A DNA stretch of 64,000 nt from Porites lobata (Eukaryota > Cnidaria > Anthozoa > Scleractinia > Poritidae). Below the pieces are notes generated by a model that was not told where the DNA came from, did no database searches, and worked only from the letters and a program-made list of their open reading frames with translations. Made by a program: the position numbers and the translations under genes. This document shows, in pieces, positions 60,038 through 64,000 of this stretch; position 1 is the stretch's first letter, and each line of letters begins with the position of its first letter. The stretch covers positions 4,299,001 to 4,363,000 of the forward strand of contig CALNXK010000024.1 in NCBI GenBank assembly GCA_942486035.1, read 5' to 3'.

Positions 60038-63000
60038 GTGGCAAATTGTGGCCGCCGTCATCACAAATTGTTACATGGTCAGCAGTTAGTGGCTACACCC
60101 CAGCAGCCTTCCAACATCAGTTTAAGTGGGTTAGCTTCAGCTAAACCTGCATTGCCCTTGAAGGAAACACTGCTACAGACAGCGTTGGCGAGGTTAACTG
60201 TTAATGGTCAAGAAATGACAGTCCGTGTTTTGCTAGACTCTGGTAGTCAACGTTCATATATGTGCGCAAGAGCATTGCAGAGTCCCTTGGCTTGCAAGGT
60301 CCCACAGAGTTATTAAGTGTTACAATGCTCGGTGGAACAACTAGTGAAACCAAGAGATTACAGAGAGTTAAATTTGCACTTTCGCCAATGAAAGGAGATT
60401 CCAAGGTGGAGATGGAGGCCCTTGCTATTCCCAAGATTTGTAACCCCCTAGGGCCAGTGCAGTTAGACTTTCGTAAGAACTCTCACCTTCAAGGTTTAAC
60501 TCTCGCAGATTCCTACCCTCGCGATTCCGTCCAAGTAGACGTCCTTATTGGTGCAGACTTTTACTACTCGTTCGTAACTGGGTTGTACAAGAAAGGTAGT
60601 TCATCTGAGTCACTTGTTGCTGTTGAATCTCATCTCGGGTGGTTTCTTACCGGACAAGTAAACCGTTACTCAAGGTATACCACATCCATGCTTACCGGTG
60701 TAGAAAACAGTGGACTCACTAAAAGCTTGAAAAGATTCTGGGAACTGGAATCTATTGGCATCGCCGAGACTGAAAACACTGTTGTTTCCCGGGAGGAGGA
60801 AGTTGCTGTTGCTGACTTCAATAGAGGATTGAAATTTGACGGGAAGAACTATGAAGTACGACTACCGTGGAAACGTGACCCTCCTAAACTGGAAAGTAAC
60901 TACATGCAAGCTGTTAGACGTCTGGAAAGCATCGAAAGAAGGTTAAGACATGACCCTGTGAAAGCTAAAGCTTACAATTCTGCAATCAATGAATATGTAG
61001 AGAAAGGATTTGCAGAGGTAGTGCCTAACGAGAATGATGAAGATAGAACTGTACGCTACCTGCCGCATCATGCTGTGTTCCGTGATGACAAAACGACGAC
61101 TAAGTGCAGAATCGTGTTTGATGCTTCCGCGCGAGAAGGAGATGGTGTCTCTCTCAACGATTGTGTCCTTCCCGGTCCTGCTTTACAGCCCAACCTTGCA
61201 TCTGTACTCATTCGATTTCGAACAAACAGAATTGGTCTCATAGCAGATATTGAAAAGATGTTTCTTCAGGTAAAGCTAGCGCCAGAGGATAGAGACGTTC
61301 ACCGGTACCTGTGGAGAGATTTACAATTTAACGAAACACCCAAAGTTTATAGAATGCAAAGACTGACATTTGGTGTGAACTCCAGTCCATTCCTTGCTAT
61401 TTCGACTGTCCATGCTCATGCAAAAAAATACGCAGAACTGTTCCCAAATGCAGTCCAAGAAATTCTACAAAACATGTATGTGGATGACGTCCTAACAGGA
61501 GCCGATACGGTGGACTCGACTGTGAAACTTCAACAAGACATGTCAGAGATCATGATGAAAGCGGCGTTTAACTTGACAAAGTGGGCAAGTAACTCACAGC
61601 TCGTAATGGATGCTATTGCCCCAGCCAAAAGAGCCTCATCGTCACTGGTGGAGTTTGAGTCGAGTGAACCCCTTAAAGCGCTTGGAGTCTCATGGGATTT
61701 GACCTCTGATCACTTCCGATTTCTTGCACCGGGTGGAATTGTCTTATCTCCGGATCCAATGACAAAGAGAAGCCTGCTTAGTCTAGCATCGAAAATGTTT
61801 GATCCTTTAGGGCTGATATCTCCCTTCACTGTCAGAGCCAAAATCCTCTTCCAAGAACTGTGGTTGAAAGGATTATTGTGGGATGACCCTTTGGACAGTG
61901 AAATTAAAGCAAAGTGGCTACATTGGAAGTCAGAGTTGTTGCAACTGAAAGGCGTGACCATACCCCGATGCTTCGGAAATGGCATCACGCAAGATTCTAA
62001 GATAGAGCTACATGGTTTTGGAGATGCCTCTCCTAAAGCGTACGGAGTAGCAGTGTACATCAGAATAGCAGACAAGCAAGGTCATTTATCCTCGCAGCTG
62101 GTAATATCAAAGTCCCGAGTCGCACCTATAAAGAAAGTGTCACTACCCAGACTGGAACTTTTCGCAGCAGTTGTAAATGCCAGGTTGTTGAAGTTTGTTG
62201 TAGACACTTTGCCTATGGAAGTGAGTAGTGTTGTGTGTTGGACTGATAGTATGGTGGTACTGCATTGGGTAAAAGGTCAGAGTTCTCGTTGGAAACCATT
62301 TGTGGCGAATCGAGTTGCAGAAATACAGTCTATGTGGGATCCTGAGTGTTGGAGGTACTGTGCTAGTAAGGAGAATCCTGCAGATTTGTTGACGCGTGGG
62401 TTGAGCTGTGATGATATGATTGCCAATACCTTATGGTGGAATGGACCTCGGTGGCTGTCTTCGAGTGACAAACCTTTACCCGTTCAGCCCCAAGGTGGTA
62501 CTGTTCCCTCTGAGGTATGCGAAGGGGAAAGGAAAATTGCTCATGGTTGTACAGCAGTCGTTAGAGAGCCGTTAATTGATATGTCGCGTTACGGGACATG
62601 GTTAAAGTTGATTCGAGTAACCGCTTATGTACTGAGAGCAGTCAAGTTGTTCAAGACTAAATGTAAGTCTTCTGAAAGTGAACTGTCGGCAGAAGAAGTG
62701 AAGAAGGCAGAGATTAAGTGTTGTAAGTGGGTACAGGAAGAGGTCTATAAAGAAGATTACCAGTTGCTAAAGTCCGGACAAACTCTTCCCAAGAACAGTC
62801 GCCTTCTCAAACTAGACCCGTATTATGACAGAGAGGATCAGGTTATAAGAGTTGGTGGCCGACTGCAGTTTGCTGATCTACTTGAACAGACCAAGCATCA
62901 AGTAATATTGCCTCACGGACATCCCGAAGTCGCAAAGATGGTACTAGACCTACACAAGATCATGTTACATGCGGGCCCAGAAAGCATATTGTCAACCTTA

Positions 63001-64000
63001 AGACAGAAAATTTGGCTTACCCAAGGGAGACGAGAAGTCAAACGTGTTATCAGAAGATGCGTGGCTTGCCAAAAACAGCGAGTTGGACCTTGCGCGCAGA
63101 AAATGGGCCCATTGCCGGAGGAGAGAGTTTCATGTTCACCAGCTTTCGCGCATGTTGGAACTGACTTCGCAGGACCTCTCTATGTAAAAGAAGGTTCAAC
63201 CGTACAGAAAGTGTACATTTGTCTATTCACATGCGCATCGTCTCGTATGATTCACTTGGAACTAACACACAGCCTTACCACTGATGAGTTCCTACAAGCC
63301 TTTAGTCGCATGACAAGCCGCAGAGGTCTTTGCCATACGTGTGGTCCGACAACGCAAAAACCTTTAAGGCTGCAAGCAAGGAAATCCAGAAATTGTATGA
63401 TCCTAGTACTCAAAGTCGAACGGTGTGGGATACATTGGATCGAAATCGAATTAATTCTGAGCTCTCGTCGAAAGGGATTACGTGGAAATTCATCACCGAG
63501 CATTCACCATGGCGAGGCGGATGGTGGGAACGATTTTTCAGAGCAATCAAAGAATCATTGCGTAAAGTGCTTGGAAAGGCGCTTCTCACCTTTTCTGAGT
63601 TGAACACATTATTAATTCGAATTGAAGGCATCATCAACTCGCGACCATTAACGGCAGTGAGCGACGATTGCAGAGACCCTTTGCCGGTTACACCTGCTCA
63701 TCTTGCAATTGGTAGACCGATTAACCAGTTACCTGAGAGTAAAGAAGAAAGCTTGGAGGAGTCTAGTAAAAGAACTGTCGTAAGGTATCTTTACCTACAG
63801 AGACTACTCAACCACTATTGGAAACGTTTGCAACGAGAATATCTGCACCTTCTGTCCGTTAGAAGTAAATGGCGAGAGGAAAACCCCTCCATTCGAGAGG
63901 GTGATATCGTATTGGTCTCAGATGATAATGTATCGCGTACCAAGTGGCCAATGGCCAGGGTGGAAAAGGTTCATCCTGGTAAGGACGGACTCGTGCGAAC
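60038..64000 (+). pseudogene. Pol region: protease, RT, RNase H, integrase (broken, partial)
   Basis: The aspartic protease motif LLDSGSQ (about 60230-60250) is in one frame. A shift near 60255 leads to the long frame ending at 63603. That frame holds the RT with YVDDVL (61477), the A17-type region, RNase H with HGFGDAS (about 62010) and CWTDSM (about 62236), and the integrase HHCC zinc finger (CVACQ near 63061) followed by TDFAGPL (about 63160). A further shift near 63331 moves the remaining integrase core (WSDNAK at 63342, WWERFF near 63522) and the C-terminal DUF5641-like part (HYWKRLQREYL near 63815) into another frame, open to the window end. Confidence 0.85.

Larger units (their letters stand above)
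58291..64000 (+). mobile_element. BEL/Pao LTR retrotransposon, degraded, 3' end outside window
   Basis: 5' LTR, primer-binding site, Gag and Pol in the order protease, RT, RNase H, integrase, which is the BEL/Pao arrangement. The RT carries YVDDVL at 61477-61494, typical of the group. The coding frame is broken by three frame changes (near 59737, 60255 and 63331) and a TAA at 60023-60025, so this copy is not able to make an intact polyprotein. The 3' LTR is not in the window, so age and target duplication cannot be read. Confidence 0.9.

Noticed and set aside
58291..64000. Intact retroviral or viral genome
   Set aside because: The domain order and YVDDVL RT fit BEL/Pao retrotransposons, no envelope gene is seen in the window, and the frames are broken.

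Overview
This is animal nuclear DNA, most likely from an anthozoan cnidarian such as a reef coral. The evidence is AT-rich sequence with multi-exon genes and GT-AG introns, short-chain collagen genes whose C-terminal domain is of the sponge/cnidarian 'short-chain collagen C4' type, a DZIP3-type HEPN gene of the sort expanded in corals, a 2-aminoethylphosphonate transaminase fragment, and many foldback/MITE transposons. I see no bacterial, organellar, rRNA or CRISPR features. Species was not determined.

Most of the window is a head-to-tail tandem array on the + strand of one gene family. There are five copies, starting at 2198, 20503, 30157, 40423 and 49012. Only the upstream region of a sixth lies at 57215-58290. 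Each complete copy has six coding exons: (1) a hydrophobic N-terminal segment and a basic linker with two R-x-x-R type sites, (2-3) a short predicted coiled-coil region, (4) a first Gly-X-Y exon of variable length, (5) a second Gly-X-Y exon ending in the start of the globular domain, and (6) a cysteine-rich C-terminal domain of about 160 residues. Copies 1, 2 and 5 read as intact (about 419, 388 and 527 residues). Copy 3 has a one-base frameshift in exon 6. Copy 4 lost the end of exon 5 and all of exon 6 in a deletion with a CGCA microhomology. Copy 5 has an expanded 27-bp minisatellite in its first collagen exon.

The copies are mosaics. Exons 1-4 group 1/4/5 against 2/3, whereas exon 6 and its 3' flank group 1/2 against 3/5. 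This points to gene conversion or unequal crossing-over. A 5'-truncated LINE in the downstream spacer of copies 3-5, absent from copy 2, marks a later duplication.

The spacer between copies 1 and 2 (about 7-19 kb) holds a broken 3' exon of a PhnW-like transaminase (8675-8991), a HEPN-domain ORF (13025-13666) and a series of non-autonomous mobile elements. The most striking is a 1.7-kb element (16642-18349) with TG...CA ends, a GAGCC target duplication and inverted arrays of a roughly 16-bp repeat.

From 58291 to the window end a BEL/Pao LTR retrotransposon is inserted about 90-100 bp upstream of where the TATA box of copy 6 should lie. It has a 5' LTR, a primer-binding site, a Gag with a SAP-like motif, and a Pol with protease, RT, RNase H and integrase. 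Its frame is broken at several points and the 3' end is outside the window.
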